Assembly: GCA_035628595.1 (NCBI GenBank)
Contig: DASPJN010000267.1
Coordinates: forward strand, 6,817-70,816
Origin: Chryseosolibacter sp035628595
GTDB taxonomy: Bacteria; Bacteroidota; Bacteroidia; Cytophagales; Cyclobacteriaceae
Direction: 5' to 3'
DNA: 64,000 bases
Part shown: positions 62,248-64,000 of the stretch, piece by piece
How the letters are laid out: every line of letters starts with the position of its first letter
Position numbering within the stretch: the stretch's first letter is position 1
Made by a program: the position numbers and the translations under genes
The notes under the pieces: generated by a model
The model's database searches: none
What the model was told of the DNA's origin: nothing
What the model saw: the letters and a program-made list of their open reading frames with translations, nothing else

Positions 62248-63339
62248 ATGTTTTTAGTAAACAAGAATATATTACTGATTTCTCCTGAACCCTGGGATCA
62301 TATTTTTGTTTCCAAACATCATTACGCAATCCATCTTGCCAGGAGGGACAATAAGGTGTTCTTTTTAAATCCGCCTTCAGATCATTTATCAATCAAGTCT
62401 ACAGCTTATGATAGCTTATATTCTGTTAGCTACACGGGATTTGTGAAAGGCCTTCGGTTTTTGCCACAGTTTCTCCAGCGAGCAATTATCAAATCAAAGG
62501 TTAGGACGCTGGAAAAGCTTTGCAACACCTCGTTCAATGTCGTTTGGTCTTTTGATAATTCCGTATTTTTTGATTTTCGTGCGTTCGAATCAAGTACGTT
62601 TTGCATTAGCCATATAGTAGATCTTAATCAGGATTTTCAGACCGCCGTAGCATCATCCACAGCCGACGTTTGTTTCGGCGTTATAAATCGTATAGTTCAA
62701 AGACATCTCGCGTTTAATCCACGTTCGTATCTTGTCAGACATGCGACGCCTTCTTTTCCCGGAGAGATTTCATCAATGAGCCTACCCGGCAAAAATTCTT
62801 TGAAGGCATTGTACTCCGGTAATCTTTACATGCCACACATAAATTGGCCCTTGTTGATGGAAGCTTTTTCTGAGCACTCTGATGTGGACTTTATTTTCTT
62901 AGGAAGCAATCGCCGCCTTATAGCTGAAAAATATTTGAAAAAACTGGTGGATGAAAGCAATGTCTTCTTTTGTGACGCAGTTCCTGCTGAAGAAGTCGCG
63001 CATTATTTGGCTGCTGCTGACATTCTTTTGCTCGCTTACAAGCCGGATTACTTCAACGAATACGCTTATCCGCATAAGATGATGGAGTACCTTGCATCAG
63101 GGAAGCCTGTTGTCGCTAATTACTTTCAGGATCTGGAGAGTGAAAGTGACCTTGTATATATGGCAACGAATGATGAACATTGGCTTCGGCAGCTTGACTA
63201 CGTAGTAAAGAATCTCACAGATTGTTCGTCACCTTCTAAAGTTGCTGCCAGAAGCGAATTTGCACGCAGAAACACCTATAGTGCGCGAGTTGCAGAAATT
63301 GAAAACATTATTGCTGAATCGCTTCGTCGGCGCGGGTAG
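62248..63339 (+). CDS. Glycosyltransferase (GT-B fold)
   Basis: 363 residues. N-terminal NILLISPEPWDHIFVSKHHYAIHLA and WSFDNSVFFDFRAF, donor-side LKALYSGNLYMPHINWPLL and FIFLGSNRR. The C-terminal LLLAYKPDYFNEYAYPHKMMEYLASGKPVVANYF is the group 1-type nucleotide-sugar site. 15 bases after the previous transferase. Its last 32 bases overlap the end of the convergent transferase gene. Confidence 0.82.
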   Translation: MFLVNKNILLISPEPWDHIFVSKHHYAIHLARRDNKVFFLNPPSDHLSIKSTAYDSLYSVSYTGFVKGLRFLPQFLQRAIIKSKVRTLEKLCNTSFNVVWSFDNSVFFDFRAFESSTFCISHIVDLNQDFQTAVASSTADVCFGVINRIVQRHLAFNPRSYLVRHATPSFPGEISSMSLPGKNSLKALYSGNLYMPHINWPLLMEAFSEHSDVDFIFLGSNRRLIAEKYLKKLVDESNVFFCDAVPAEEVAHYLAAADILLLAYKPDYFNEYAYPHKMMEYLASGKPVVANYFQDLESESDLVYMATNDEHWLRQLDYVVKNLTDCSSPSKVAARSEFARRNTYSARVAEIENIIAESLRRRG

Positions 63340-64000
63340 TTGAATTGAATAAATCAGTCATTTGGGCCGCTAATATTTTTGCGTTATACCCAGCTTCATA
63401 CTGTTTCATTTGGTTTGATTGCGTGAAAAATTTCGATTCCTGACTATTAAACCGATGCACGTATGTAAGCAATGTGGTTTTTAATTTTCCAGAATCCCCA
63501 AACTCAACATTGTCACCGGAGGCCTGGTCAACAATTTCCCAGGATACCGAATGGTTGTTGCTAATATTTAAGACTCTTCGGTTAGCAGCGAAGTACTCAA
63601 GCAATTTTGAAGGAAAAAAGATGGAATGTTCGGAGGAACGAATGTCGGAGTCGATGTTTACCAAAACATGCGAACGCTGTTGCAGCTTAATCATTTGATC
63701 GTACGGGATCAGTCCAAGATGTTCCAACGCCGGACGTTTGTACCTGGTAAAAATCATCCTGTTTTCGTTTGTCATAGGGCCGGTAAAAACAAAATGGATT
63801 TTCATGCCCAGTGCCGGATTGTTATCAAGCAAATCGCAAATCGACTGAAGAAAAAAAGAAGGGCTTCGTTTTTGCCCAAATCCTCCAGTGTAAAGTATAA
63901 GCAATTTGTCACTGAACGAGACAGGGCTTCGGCTGATCGTTTCTTCATCGAATACATTAGGTGTCAGAAGGAATTTGTGGGCGTACTTCGGATACGCTTT
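63308..64000 (-). CDS. Glycosyltransferase, partial (runs off the right edge)
   Basis: The open frame continues to the window end, so only the C-terminal about 230 residues are present. The upstream part reads LLTPNVFDEETI, the PN-x-x-D donor loop of family 4 enzymes, followed by ILYTGGFGQKRSP, FVFTGPM, HLGLIPYDQMIKL and FPSKLLEYFAANRRVLNIS. The ORF-start Met at 63904 is an internal TTG, not the real start. On the opposite strand to the preceding cluster. Confidence 0.82.
   Translation of the reverse strand, partial: KAYPKYAHKFLLTPNVFDEETISRSPVSFSDKLLILYTGGFGQKRSPSFFLQSICDLLDNNPALGMKIHFVFTGPMTNENRMIFTRYKRPALEHLGLIPYDQMIKLQQRSHVLVNIDSDIRSSEHSIFFPSKLLEYFAANRRVLNISNNHSVSWEIVDQASGDNVEFGDSGKLKTTLLTYVHRFNSQESKFFTQSNQMKQYEAGYNAKILAAQMTDLFNSTTRADEAIQQ

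Noticed and set aside
1..64000. CRISPR arrays, tRNA or rRNA genes, insertion sequences, toxin-antitoxin or phage-defence genes
   Set aside because: None seen by reading: no regularly spaced repeats, no transposase or Cas motifs, and the gaps are too short or of the wrong composition for rRNA; a tRNA scan could not be run.

Overview
The window looks like a contiguous chromosomal segment of a Bacteroidota bacterium, most likely of the Cytophagales/Chryseolinea-like group. This rests on gene content: the type IX secretion genes porU and porV, an ECF sigma/FecR/STN cassette, DUF4254 beside a family 9 glycosyltransferase, DUF2723, a haem_bd protein, and the many signal peptides ending in A-Q. It also rests on -7 elements of the TAnnTTTG type and the near absence of Shine-Dalgarno sequences. 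The genus is inference; no rRNA or tRNA gene is visible. Gene density is high, with many 1-4 nt start/stop overlaps (ATGA, GTGA, TGATG).

Layout. 0-3 kb (+): a small secreted protein, then deoC, a GapN-type aldehyde dehydrogenase and acylphosphatase. 3-8.6 kb (mostly -): an unknown protein, a membrane-anchored stand-alone glutamate-synthase FMN domain, a haem-binding-domain protein (+), an outer-membrane barrel and an EamA transporter. 8.7-17.2 kb (mostly +): small proteins, dusB (-), CPBP protease, cdsA, DoxX, glutamate dehydrogenase, phosphatidylserine decarboxylase, a fatty-acid desaturase and a hydrolase. 17.2-20.7 kb (-): an ECF sigma factor, a FecR anti-sigma factor and an STN protein carrying about ten copies of a 16-residue AGVxN repeat. 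20.8-23.7 kb: a thiamine-pyrophosphokinase-like protein that lacks the expected Asp motif (-), then DUF4254, GT9 and HAD (+). 23.7-30.9 kb (-): MBL hydrolase, pssA, porU, porV and a non-catalytic M16 protein, read as one probable operon. 31-36.3 kb (+): FAD oxidoreductase, a very large beta-propeller/outer-membrane-barrel protein and yicC. 36.4-39.4 kb (-): a degenerate arginase-fold protein, an outer-membrane protein and a membrane-anchored unknown.

39.4-43.5 kb (-) holds the most informative regulatory region. The methionine operon metY-metX-hom is preceded by a promoter (TTG-N20-TACGTTTG), a clear SAM-I (S-box) riboswitch, and a 10-codon open reading frame, MCMRPCCCSC, in which five of ten codons are cysteine. 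The small frame sits in a perfect 9-bp hairpin and is followed by a second hairpin that begins inside its stop codon. I read this as a dual SAM/cysteine-sensing leader; it is the best candidate here for an undescribed system.

43.6-48.4 kb: a TPR-containing cytosolic histidine kinase translationally coupled to a DinB protein, fabG, and lpdA. 48.4-64 kb: a sugar aminotransferase, a repeat-like intergenic stretch, DUF2723 (protein O-mannosyltransferase-like) and a surface-polysaccharide cluster that runs off the right edge. That cluster holds an ABC-2 permease and a Wzt-type ATPase, an FkbM methyltransferase and five glycosyltransferases.

How the genes work together. CdsA, PssA and Psd give the whole CDP-diacylglycerol to phosphatidylethanolamine route. 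Hom, MetX and MetY make homocysteine from aspartate semialdehyde. PorU/PorV form part of the T9SS attachment complex. The right end assembles and exports a glycan. No CRISPR array, insertion sequence, transposase, phage gene, tRNA or rRNA was seen.
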